Shown: positions 30,486 to 38,522 of the stretch, piece after piece
How the letters are laid out: each line of letters begins with the position of its first letter
How positions within the stretch are numbered: the first letter of the stretch is position 1
The notes under the pieces: model-generated
The model's input: the letters and a program-made list of their open reading frames with translations, nothing else
Databases searched by the model: none
What the model was told of the DNA's origin: nothing
Origin: Mycobacterium sp. E1747
GTDB lineage: Bacteria > Actinomycetota > Actinomycetes > Mycobacteriales > Mycobacteriaceae
NCBI RefSeq assembly: GCF_001667775.1
Contig: NZ_LZJI01000025.1
Coordinates: 1 to 64,000, forward strand
Length of the DNA stretch: 64,000 nucleotides
Reading direction: 5' to 3'
Translations under genes and position numbers: made by a program

Positions 30486-31147
30486 CGTCGAGTCCACCGC
30501 AACGCGCCCAACGGGGTTGGACGCGTGAACAGATCGCGGCGCGCGCCGCCCAGGAGCTTCGCGGCGGCCAATACGTGAACCTTGGAATCGGTGTTCCTAC
30601 AATGATTCCCAATTTCTTGCCACCTACCAGGCAGGTAATATTGCACTCCGAGAATGGGCTGTTGGGCACTGGGCCCTACCCGGATCCGGACTCAGTCGAC
30701 GCTGATCTCATCAACGCCGGCAAGGAGACCGTGACCGTCAATCCGGGTGCCGCCTATTTTGATTCGGCGCTGTCGTTCGGAATGATCCGCGGCGGCCACA
30801 TCGACGTCGCCGTCTTGGGCGGACTGCAGGTATCCCGCACGGGCGATCTCGCCAATTGGGCCGTGCCCGGCAAGATGGTCAAAGGGATGGGTGGGGCGAT
30901 GGACCTCGTACACGGAGCCCGCCGCGTAATCGTCTGTATGCAGCACACCGATCCCGACGGCGCACCAAAGATCGTGAATACCTGCACGCTCCCGCTGACC
31001 GGGGTGGCTGTCGTGCAGCGTGTCATCACCGACCTCGGAGTCGTCGACGTCACACCGGATGGTCTGGTGCTGCGCGAATTGGCTCCCGGGGTCGACCGCG
31101 ACTACATACGTCAGCGCACCGAACCCGAGTTGACCACGCTCTCATGA
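30482..31147 (+). CDS. scoB: 3-oxoacid CoA-transferase subunit B
   Basis: 221 residues. The catalytic Glu that forms the CoA thioester lies in [11 protein letters not shown]. Other marks are [13 protein letters not shown] at the N-terminus, [15 protein letters not shown], the [23 protein letters not shown] segment and the C-terminal [16 protein letters not shown]. With subunit A it makes acetoacetyl-CoA. It ends the homogentisate operon proper; 152 bases separate it from the following aldehyde dehydrogenase. Confidence 0.94.
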   Translation: MTSSPPQRAQRGWTREQIAARAAQELRGGQYVNLGIGVPTMIPNFLPPTRQVILHSENGLLGTGPYPDPDSVDADLINAGKETVTVNPGAAYFDSALSFGMIRGGHIDVAVLGGLQVSRTGDLANWAVPGKMVKGMGGAMDLVHGARRVIVCMQHTDPDGAPKIVNTCTLPLTGVAVVQRVITDLGVVDVTPDGLVLRELAPGVDRDYIRQRTEPELTTLS

Positions 31148-31299
31148 CAATCCGACGGCCATCCGAAGTTCCCAACGCGTGGCGAGGGATCAGAATTCGG
31201 CGACGCACCAATCGGCGGGCAACGTACTCATCTCGAACCATCGTCCGATCGACCGCTGATGCGGTCACAAGAGTCCCAATATTCATCGAGGAGTAGACC

Positions 31300-32748
31300 A
31301 TGGCGACCCGCTTATACATCGACGGTCAATGGGTGCCGGCGCACGCCGGCGTGCTGACAAGCACCGATCCTGCCACCGGTAAACCCATTACAGATGTCGG
31401 CATCGCATCGGCCGGTGACGTCGATGACGCCGTGGCCGCCGCCCGCCGGGCATTGGCTGACCCAAGCTGGTCTGCCCTACTGCCCGGCCAGCGAGCGGCG
31501 ATGCTGTTTAGGCTCGCTGAGGAGATAGACCGGCACAGTGAGGAATTGGCCAATCTGGAGACACGGGATCAGGGCCAGTCGATCGCCGTCGCACGCAACG
31601 TGACAGTCGCCGGCGCGGCCGAGCACTTCAGATATTTCGCGGGGTGGGTGACCAAACTGCACGGCAGCACCAATCCGGTGTCGTTCCCCGCCACGCTAAA
31701 TTTCACCCGCCGCGAGCCCGTCGGGGTGACCGCTCTCATCACGCCGTGGAACTTCCCGTTGATGATTTTGGCGTGGAAGCTGGCCCCGGCCCTGGCTACC
31801 GGCAACACGGTGGTCATCAAGCCCAGCGAGTTCACGACGCTCAGTTCTATTCGTCTGGTCGAGCTCGTCGAGGACGCCGGATTCCCGCGCGGTGTGGTCA
31901 ATCTGGTGAGTGGTGATTCCTCGGTAGGGGAGTGTTTGAGCGGACACCCCGACATCGACCACCTCTCCTACACAGGGTCGACCGAAGTCGGCCGCTTGAT
32001 CACCCAGGCCAGCGCCCGTTCCAACCTCAAGCGCTTGACGCTGGAACTCGGCGGCAAGGCGCCCAGCATCATCGCCAACGACGCCGATATCGACGCCGCC
32101 GTCGCCGCCCACCTGGCCAGCACCGTCATGATGAATGCCGGCCAAGTGTGCGCGGCATACACCCGCCTCTACGTCGACAACCGCCGCGAGGATGAGTTCG
32201 TCGGCAAGCTTGCCGCAGCAATGTCGACACTCAGGATCGGTCCCGGAGTCGACGCGGCATCGCAGGTAACCCCGTTGGCCTCCTCGCGGCATCTCAATCA
32301 CGTCGCCAAACTGGTCGCCAACGGGCGCAACGAAGGCGCTGAGGTGGTTGCCGGCGGCAAAATTGTCGAAGGCCGTGGCCACTTCTATCAGCCGACGTTG
32401 TTCACCAACGTCAAGGACGATATGACGATCATGCGAGAAGAGATATTCGGCCCGGTGCTGGCCGTTACCGGCTACGACGGTGGCGAGGACGTCGAGGCGA
32501 TCATCCGACGCGCCAACGACTCTCAGTACGGACTCGCTGCGTCGGTGTGGACCAAAGACCTAGCGATGGCACACCGAATCTCCAACGGGCTCCGGGCCGG
32601 CGCGGTGTTCGTCAACATGGCGCCCTACCCGGACATGGCTGCCCCGTGGGGCGGATACAAGTCGTCTGGCTGGGGACGCGAGATGGGGCCGTGGGCACTG
32701 GAGGCCTACACCGAGACCAAGGCGATCTGGATGCATTACGGAGACTGA
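31300..32748 (+). CDS. NAD(P)-dependent aldehyde dehydrogenase
   Basis: 482 residues, standard length for the ALDH superfamily. Catalytic Cys lies in NAGQVCAAYTR, general-base Glu in LTLELGGKAPS, the NAD motif is SYTGSTEVGR, and the oxyanion Asn is in ITPWNFPLM. A ribosome site GAGGAG precedes the ATG. It lies after the CoA-transferase genes on the same strand and converges on the marR-like gene. It oxidises an aldehyde to the acid; the substrate is not evident. It may belong to the aromatic part of the island. Confidence 0.92.
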   Translation: MATRLYIDGQWVPAHAGVLTSTDPATGKPITDVGIASAGDVDDAVAAARRALADPSWSALLPGQRAAMLFRLAEEIDRHSEELANLETRDQGQSIAVARNVTVAGAAEHFRYFAGWVTKLHGSTNPVSFPATLNFTRREPVGVTALITPWNFPLMILAWKLAPALATGNTVVIKPSEFTTLSSIRLVELVEDAGFPRGVVNLVSGDSSVGECLSGHPDIDHLSYTGSTEVGRLITQASARSNLKRLTLELGGKAPSIIANDADIDAAVAAHLASTVMMNAGQVCAAYTRLYVDNRREDEFVGKLAAAMSTLRIGPGVDAASQVTPLASSRHLNHVAKLVANGRNEGAEVVAGGKIVEGRGHFYQPTLFTNVKDDMTIMREEIFGPVLAVTGYDGGEDVEAIIRRANDSQYGLAASVWTKDLAMAHRISNGLRAGAVFVNMAPYPDMAAPWGGYKSSGWGREMGPWALEAYTETKAIWMHYGD

Positions 32749-32815
32749 AAGAGGGTGGCCGAGACACCACGCTGGTTGCGGCAGCACGATTACCCGGCTC
32801 TTGTTCCTGTCGCGG

Positions 32816-33364
32816 TCAGGACCGACGCCTCACATTGGCCGCTGCCGTCCCCCGGATCAGCTTGTTGAGCAGTTTCTGAAGAGTCTGCCGCTCGGCGGGT
32901 GTCAACGATTCGACCCACGCCTGCTCGCGCTTGTTGTGTTCGACGAATGCAGCCCGAATGGCTTTGCGGCCCGCCGGGGTGAGGGCCACCACCACGCCCC
33001 TGCGATCATCTGCTGCCGTCTCTCGCGATACCAGACCATCGCGCACGAGCGTGTTCAGCAGCGACGAAACGGCCGCGCGGCTCATTCCGGACAACTCGGC
33101 AATTCGCTTGGCCCCTAAAGGCCCGACGACCCACAACGTGAACAACACCCTAAACCCAGCCCACGTCCAGCCGCGGGGGCGGTGCACCCGCGACTCCCAA
33201 TCGTAGATCAACGAGCTGGTAAGTCGATGCAACGAAAGCCCTAACCGCATGGCGCCGACATCGATGTACTCGAGGCGCTCGCCGACAACGTCGACGGCGT
33301 AGTCGACGAACGACAAGTAATCAAGTTCTTGAACTTCGCCCGGCCTGGATGACTTGGATGGCAT
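32816..33364 (-). CDS. MarR-family transcriptional regulator
   Basis: 182 residues. The winged helix spans about residues 75-150: LGAKRIAELSGMSRAAVSSLLNTLVRDGLVSRETAADDRRGVVVALTP has the MarR recognition helix and DRR wing. An N-terminal extension of about 45 residues precedes the usual first helix. It is divergent from the metallo-beta-lactamase-like gene; the palindrome at 33459-33480 lies between them and resembles the site before hmgA. MarR proteins usually repress aromatic catabolism and are released by the substrate. Confidence 0.93.
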   Translation of the reverse strand: MPSKSSRPGEVQELDYLSFVDYAVDVVGERLEYIDVGAMRLGLSLHRLTSSLIYDWESRVHRPRGWTWAGFRVLFTLWVVGPLGAKRIAELSGMSRAAVSSLLNTLVRDGLVSRETAADDRRGVVVALTPAGRKAIRAAFVEHNKREQAWVESLTPAERQTLQKLLNKLIRGTAAANVRRRS

Positions 33365-33458
33365 TTGCCCAGGGTAAACCGAAACAGCGCGGGATTGCCG
33401 AATTTCGTTGCGCCCTGCCTCTTCCGTCGTAGACGAGGCGACGGTATGGTCAAGGCTT

Positions 33459-33480
33459 AAGTAATCAAAGCTTTGACTAA
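33459..33480. promoter_or_regulatory. Palindrome, proposed MarR operator
   Basis: A perfect 12-base core TCAAAGCTTTGA at 33464-33475 is flanked by AT-rich bases; the bottom strand reads TTAGTCAAAGCTTTGA. It lies 17 bases before the ATG at 33497 and about 95 bases before the marR-like start, in the shared promoter region. Confidence 0.6.
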
Positions 33481-33496
33481 ATGGAGAGGCCTAGTC

Positions 33497-34459
33497 ATGG
33501 GTCAACGCGCTTTTGCATCATCAGCTGACCTGTCGGAGAAACAGCAGACACTCAATGTGCTCGCCGACGGTATCTACGCGCTTACCGGCGAGGGTGATCC
33601 CAATGTCGGTGCGATTGAGGGTGAGGACTTCGTCGTCTGTTTTGAAGCACTGGCGACCCCCGAGGTCGCCAGTGAATGGCTGGCCAAACTGCGTGAGCAC
33701 ACCGACAAGCCCATCCGTTACCTGATCTTGTCTCACTACCACGCGGTTCGTGTGCTTGGTGCGTCGGCGTTCGACGCCGAAGTGATTGTGTCACATGACA
33801 TTACGCGCGCGTTGATCGCCGAGCGTGGCAAGCAGGATTGGGCCAGTGAGTTTGCCCGCATGCCGCGGCTGGCCCGCGGGGCCGACACTGTGCCGGGCCT
33901 TACCTGGCCCACCCTGACATTTTCCGACCGCCTCACCATCCACTTGGGTGGCGAGCGTGGCGAATTGGTGCTGCAATACTGCGGTCGCGGTCATACCGAG
34001 GGTGACATCGTCGCCTGGCTGCCGAACCAACGCATCCTATTCGCCGGCGATCTGGTCGAATCTCAGGCTGCGCTCTACACTGGCGACGCCTTTCACCGCG
34101 ACTGGTCGGGCGCGACGCTGGACCGGGTGGCGCAACTCGGAGCGACCACGCTCGTTGGCGGGCGCGGAGATGTCGCATTCGGCGAGCAGGCCGTCCACGA
34201 TTCCATCGAACAGACGCGCCATTTCCTTAACGTTCTGATTCGCGAAGTTGGCGACACCCAACGCGAGGGCGGTACGTTGAAGGATGCTTTCGACCGATGC
34301 CATGCAGCTCTGGCCGAGCGCTATGGGCGCTGGCCCATCTTCGAGCACTGCTTGCCCTTCGACGTATCGCGCGTCTGGGACGAGTTGTCGGGCGTCGAAC
34401 GGCCCCGAATCTGGACAACCGATCGCGACCGTGACGTCTGGGCGCAGTTACAAGGATGA
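33497..34459 (+). CDS. Metallo-beta-lactamase-fold protein with degenerate metal motif
   Basis: 320 residues. The fold is clear: GIYALTGEGDPNVG, SHYHAVRVLGAS, CGRGHTEGDIVAWLP and RILFAGDLVES. The canonical HxHxDH metal motif reads His80-Tyr-His82-Ala-Val84-Arg85, so the Asp and third His are replaced, and the late His loop reads GGRGD. One metal at most would be expected, or a changed chemistry. The ATG at 33497 has GGAGAGG upstream at 33483-33489; a TTG upstream would overlap the operator. It overlaps the following hydroxylase by four bases, so the two probably act together. Confidence 0.85.
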   Translation: MGQRAFASSADLSEKQQTLNVLADGIYALTGEGDPNVGAIEGEDFVVCFEALATPEVASEWLAKLREHTDKPIRYLILSHYHAVRVLGASAFDAEVIVSHDITRALIAERGKQDWASEFARMPRLARGADTVPGLTWPTLTFSDRLTIHLGGERGELVLQYCGRGHTEGDIVAWLPNQRILFAGDLVESQAALYTGDAFHRDWSGATLDRVAQLGATTLVGGRGDVAFGEQAVHDSIEQTRHFLNVLIREVGDTQREGGTLKDAFDRCHAALAERYGRWPIFEHCLPFDVSRVWDELSGVERPRIWTTDRDRDVWAQLQG

Positions 34460-36126
34460 GGGAACCGAAGGCGGTTGCCGCCAAAGTCGAGAAGCCCTCG
34501 GTGTTGGTGCTCGGCAATGGGCCGGTGGGTCAGACGTGCGCACTGCTGCTCGCCCGCTGGGGCGTATCGGTAACCCTGCTAGACGCCCGACCACGGCGCG
34601 ACCCGATCGGCTCAAAAGCCATCTGTCAGCAGCGCGATGTGCTCGACATTTGGGAATCGGTTGGGGTGGGTCATCGGCTCAGTCATGAAGGGCTGACCTG
34701 GGATTCGGCCCGCACCTTCTATCGAGGCGCAGAACTGTTCGTGCAGACGTTGGGCTCGACGAGTGGGGCGGAGTTCCCGCCGTTCATCAACATCTCCCAA
34801 GCGCGCACCGAACAAATTCTCGACGAGGCAATCGCCGACGAACCTTTCATCGCGGTGCATTGGGACCATCAAGTCACAGCCATCGACCAGGAGGCTCGAC
34901 ATGTGGTGGTGCGATGTCATACGTCAGCGGGGCAGGTCGAGCTTCGCGCTGACTACAGCGTGGTGTGCACGGGATCGCGTAGCGACGCTATTCGACGCAT
35001 CCTCGACGTATCGTTTTCCGGACAGTCCTTCGATGACCGCTTCTTGATTTGCGATATCCGGATGCAGCGTCCCGGCTGGGCGCACGAGAGACGGTTCTAC
35101 TTCGACCCGCCATGGAATCCGGGCCGCCAAGTGCTCATCCACCCGTGTCCGGACTCGGTGTTCCGTGTTGACTGGCAGGTCCCGGGTGACTACGACCTCG
35201 ACTCAGAAGCCGCCGACGGCCGATTGGACGCGCGCATTCGCGCGATTATCGGCGATGAGCCCTACGAGATCGTCTGGAAGTCGGTGTACCGCTTTCAGTC
35301 CCGAGTTGTCGACCATATGCGGAGGGGGCGGGTGCTGCTCGCGGGGGATTGCGCCCATGTCGTCTCGCCGTTCGGTGCGAGGGGCCTCAATTCCGGTGTG
35401 GCAGATGCCGAGAACGCCGCATGGAAACTGGCCTATGTGCTCCATGGGTGGGCCGACGAGAGTCTCTTGGATACCTACCACGCCGAACGACATGCGGCCG
35501 CGCTGGAAAATCTGGACGTGACCACGGCAACTATGCGGTTTCTCGTTCCACAAACCGCGGAGCAGCGGTTGGCGCGTGAACGAATCCTCGAGCGCGCTCT
35601 GACCGACGCCAGCGCCCGCACACTGGTGGACTCCGGGCGGTTGTCTGAACCGTTTTGGTATGTCGACTCACCGTTGGTTCGTGCGGATCCAAGCCGGCCG
35701 TTCACAGGTCGTCCCGAAGTCGGCCGGCAACCTCCGCCGGGCCCCGGCAGGCTTATGCCTGATGCGTCGATAACCCTGCCGGGCGGAGGTGCGACGCGGC
35801 TGCGCCGACTGGCCCGCGGCGGTCTCCTGGTGTTGACCGGCTTCCGGACCGACATCGACCAGATCGCCGCCGGCGTAGCGGAGGCGACGTCATCCCCGGC
35901 CCGTGTCCTGGCAGTATCTGCGCTCGATCCTTCGGGCACGCTCGCCGAACGACTCGGGATGCACGCCGACGAAGTGTGGATCGTGCGCCCCGACGCCTAC
36001 GTTGCCGCCGTGCTCTCACGCCCGGCGGCAACGACGATCGCCGATACTGTCCGCCAGGCGATTGGCGTCGGGTGGCGAACCCAGTCGATGGCGGGCGTCC
36101 GACCGGCCGGCGATGTCCGTAATTGA
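34456..36126 (+). CDS. FAD-dependent aromatic hydroxylase (MhpA-like)
   Basis: 556 residues of the class A flavoprotein hydroxylases. The FAD dinucleotide motif VLVLGNGPVGQTCALLLARWG is near residue 15, the GD motif is LLAGDCAHVVSPFGARGLNSG with ADAENAAWKLAYVL, and a degenerate thioredoxin-like C-terminal domain occupies the last 150 residues, as in MhpA and PhzS-like relatives. It would insert one hydroxyl with NAD(P)H and oxygen into a phenolic substrate. Its link to the MarR region suggests a substrate leading to homogentisate, such as 3-hydroxyphenylacetate; this is inference. Confidence 0.9.
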   Translation: MREPKAVAAKVEKPSVLVLGNGPVGQTCALLLARWGVSVTLLDARPRRDPIGSKAICQQRDVLDIWESVGVGHRLSHEGLTWDSARTFYRGAELFVQTLGSTSGAEFPPFINISQARTEQILDEAIADEPFIAVHWDHQVTAIDQEARHVVVRCHTSAGQVELRADYSVVCTGSRSDAIRRILDVSFSGQSFDDRFLICDIRMQRPGWAHERRFYFDPPWNPGRQVLIHPCPDSVFRVDWQVPGDYDLDSEAADGRLDARIRAIIGDEPYEIVWKSVYRFQSRVVDHMRRGRVLLAGDCAHVVSPFGARGLNSGVADAENAAWKLAYVLHGWADESLLDTYHAERHAAALENLDVTTATMRFLVPQTAEQRLARERILERALTDASARTLVDSGRLSEPFWYVDSPLVRADPSRPFTGRPEVGRQPPPGPGRLMPDASITLPGGGATRLRRLARGGLLVLTGFRTDIDQIAAGVAEATSSPARVLAVSALDPSGTLAERLGMHADEVWIVRPDAYVAAVLSRPAATTIADTVRQAIGVGWRTQSMAGVRPAGDVRN

Positions 36127-36148
36127 CATTAAATCGTCATTGCGGACA
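36114..36148. promoter_or_regulatory. Imperfect inverted repeat before the GlxA-like regulator
   Basis: The arms TGTCCGTAAT and ATTGCGGACA lie in a 35-base window across the hydroxylase stop, 27 bases before the next GTG. It could be an operator for the regulator that follows. The half-sites resemble those of the 17-bp IclR-like sites but the spacing differs. Confidence 0.35.
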
Positions 36149-36174
36149 GCGCGAACACTGGCGATGCTGGAACT

Positions 36175-37173
36175 GTGAATGCGAAGCCGTCCCACCTCGT
36201 TGTCGTCACGGTGTTTTCCGGCATCGACGCAGTGGATGTCGCGGGCCCAGCCGAGGTGTTCGCCATGGCCAATCTCGCTCTGCCGGCGGGCGCTCCGCGT
36301 TACGACGTGCGGGTGGTAGCCAGTCGCCGCGAGGCGGTGCCGACGTTTTCCGGGCTGCGCTTGCACGTCGATCAGTCGTTCAGGGACCTGCGCGAGCGGC
36401 CTGACACCATCGTGGTCACCGGCCGCGTCGACGTATGCCCCGAAGGCCGTCCGGTCTCCGTCGTCGACGAAGCCGTGGTCGACTGGCTGCGCGAGCGCGG
36501 TTCAGCGGCCGGTCGCGTCGCGGCCGTGTGCGCCGGCGCCCATATCGCGGCGGCAGCCGGCTTGCTCGACGGGCATCGCGCGACCACACATTGGGGCACG
36601 GCCGCCCAGCTCGCCGCCGAGTACCCACTGGTCGAGGTAGACGATGACCCGATCTTTATCCGGTCGGGCCGGATGTGGACAAGCGCCGGCATCACCGCAT
36701 CGATGGACCTGGCGCTGGCGCTGGTCAGCGAGGACCACGGCGATGACATCGCTTTGAAGGTGGCGCAATTGATGGTGATGTACGTGCAACGGCCGGGCGG
36801 GCAGAGTCAGTTCAGTGCCGCGTTGTCTGTGCCGGCCGGAAGCCGCACGGACCTCGCCGAGTTACGCCGGTGGATCTGTAGCCATCTCAACGAGGACCTG
36901 TCGGTGTCTGCCCTGGCACGCCGGATGGCGGTGACACCGCGCCATCTTGCCCGCGTGTTCCACGCCGATGTGGGTTTGACCCCGGGCGAATTCGTCGAGC
37001 GGATGCGGATCGAGTATGCACGCCGCCTACTCGAACGCACCGACTTGACGCCTGAACGCGTCGCATCCGAAAGCGGGTTGGGCTCGGTGGAGACCCTCTA
37101 CCGTCTGTTCCGCAGCCGCCTGGGGACCACCCCGCGCGAGTACCGCCAACGGTTCGCCCCGTCACCCGCCTAG
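36175..37173 (+). CDS. GlxA-like transcriptional regulator (DJ-1/PfpI plus AraC)
   Basis: 332 residues. Residues about 5-190 form a DJ-1/PfpI domain with FSGIDAVDVAGPAEVFAMA and the nucleophile elbow AVCAGAHIAAAAGLL. Residues about 220-325 form an AraC/XylS double helix-turn-helix: LRRWICSHLNEDLSVSALARRMAVTPRHLARVF, then RIEYARRLLERTDLTPERVASESGLGSVETLYRLFR. It starts at a GTG 48 bases after the hydroxylase. It probably controls one of the neighbouring units; the target cannot be told. Confidence 0.92.
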   Translation: MNAKPSHLVVVTVFSGIDAVDVAGPAEVFAMANLALPAGAPRYDVRVVASRREAVPTFSGLRLHVDQSFRDLRERPDTIVVTGRVDVCPEGRPVSVVDEAVVDWLRERGSAAGRVAAVCAGAHIAAAAGLLDGHRATTHWGTAAQLAAEYPLVEVDDDPIFIRSGRMWTSAGITASMDLALALVSEDHGDDIALKVAQLMVMYVQRPGGQSQFSAALSVPAGSRTDLAELRRWICSHLNEDLSVSALARRMAVTPRHLARVFHADVGLTPGEFVERMRIEYARRLLERTDLTPERVASESGLGSVETLYRLFRSRLGTTPREYRQRFAPSPA

Positions 37174-37236
37174 ACCTACTTCCCAGTACCGCCGCGGCCA
37201 ACCAGGCCAACTAACCGCAACACGAAAGGTCTTGCT

Positions 37237-38514
37237 GTGCAACAAATTTTTGTCGAGCTATATAAGTACCGACAAGCGTGGATCGATCTCAGTCCGGCCC
37301 AGCGCGAGTCGTTCGTCGGCCAGCTTGCGGGAGCCCTGGTCGGCCTTCAAGCCCAGGGGGTGGAGGTCTTGGGCTACGGGGTGAACGACCCGGACACTGA
37401 CCGCCGCGCAGCGTATGACTTCTTCAGTGTGTATCGCGTTCCGGATGTGCAATTACAACGCCTCTTCGAAGCGGGAATCGCCGCTTCGGGCTGGTACGAC
37501 TATTTCGACCAAGTCAACGTCAGTGGCGCGGCGTTGACGCCGGCTGGCGCGTTGATGAAAAACGTTCTGCTCGAGCCGGCGCGACGACAGGGCCCTCCGA
37601 TCCCCCGACGCTCGAACTACTTGAAGAAGTCAGCCTCCGTCGGTGGCCGGACCATGACCTACATCGAAGAAGGACAAGGCACGCCAGTTGTCTTCATCCA
37701 CGGTGACATCATGTCAGCATTCCTGTGGCACAACGTTATCCCCTACGTCGCCGAAAACCACCGAGTGATCGCGGTGGATTTGATCGGCGCCGGAGACTCC
37801 GACAAGCTGCCCCCCGGCGGTGAGGGAACGTACAGCTTCGGTACGCATGCCCATTACCTCGGCGAGCTCCTGGACACCTTGGCCGTCGGTGACGGCGTCG
37901 TCTTGGTGGGTCATGATTGGGGCTCCAACCTGGCCTTCGACTGGGCGATGAAACATCCACAGCGCGTGCGGGGAATCGCGTTCGGCGAGGCGCTGCTGCC
38001 GCCATTCGACTGGTCGGACTGGCCGGCGATGGTGCAGGACGGGTTCAAGCACCTGCGCACCCCCGAAGGTGGCCAAGACGTCTTGGACAACAATTTCTTC
38101 GTCAACGCCGCACGCCCCAACATGCTGCGTGTCCTAGCCCCCGAGGAGTGGGACGAAATCGTACGGCCCTACGCGAATCCCGGCGAGGACCGTCGCCCCA
38201 CGCTGGACTGGCCACGATCGGTGCCTTTCGGGGACGATGACACCGAAATGCGTCGCGTCCTTGAGCAACAGGCACACTGGCTGGCCAGTACATCCATCCC
38301 CAAGCTGCACCTGGCCGGCACACCAGGCGGAATCGAGATGGTGGGTGGCCGCCGTCGCGACACTATCAGCACCTTCCCGAACCTGACGGTGGCCGAGGTG
38401 CAGGGGTTGCACTGGACACCGCTGGACGACCCGCACGGCTTCGGTGCCGGCCTGGCCGCCTGGCTCAAGACAGCTGAGGCCGCCGAACTCGAAGACGCCA
38501 GCCGACCGGGTTGA
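37237..38514 (+). CDS. Haloalkane-dehalogenase-like alpha/beta hydrolase fused to a DUF6616-like domain
   Basis: 425 residues. Residues 1-105 resemble the stand-alone DUF6616 family: VELYKYRQAWIDLSPAQRESF, GVEVLGYGVNDPDTDRRAAY and ASGWYDYFDQVNV. Residues about 125-415 are an alpha/beta hydrolase of haloalkane-dehalogenase type. The nucleophile is Asp227 with Trp228 in GHDWGS, and the catalytic His is in GLHWTPLDDPHGFG. The halide-stabilising Asn of the HGNP motif is replaced by Asp in FIHGDIMSAFLWHNVIPY, so dehalogenation is not assured. The GTG start has a weak AAAGG upstream. It overlaps or abuts the regulator that follows. Confidence 0.85.
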   Translation: MQQIFVELYKYRQAWIDLSPAQRESFVGQLAGALVGLQAQGVEVLGYGVNDPDTDRRAAYDFFSVYRVPDVQLQRLFEAGIAASGWYDYFDQVNVSGAALTPAGALMKNVLLEPARRQGPPIPRRSNYLKKSASVGGRTMTYIEEGQGTPVVFIHGDIMSAFLWHNVIPYVAENHRVIAVDLIGAGDSDKLPPGGEGTYSFGTHAHYLGELLDTLAVGDGVVLVGHDWGSNLAFDWAMKHPQRVRGIAFGEALLPPFDWSDWPAMVQDGFKHLRTPEGGQDVLDNNFFVNAARPNMLRVLAPEEWDEIVRPYANPGEDRRPTLDWPRSVPFGDDDTEMRRVLEQQAHWLASTSIPKLHLAGTPGGIEMVGGRRRDTISTFPNLTVAEVQGLHWTPLDDPHGFGAGLAAWLKTAEAAELEDASRPG

Positions 38515-38522
38515 CGTCAAGC

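Noticed and set aside
33315..33335. Sequence inside the marR gene resembling the operator (AGTAATCAAG...)
   Set aside because: It is within coding sequence, has weaker symmetry and is probably chance.
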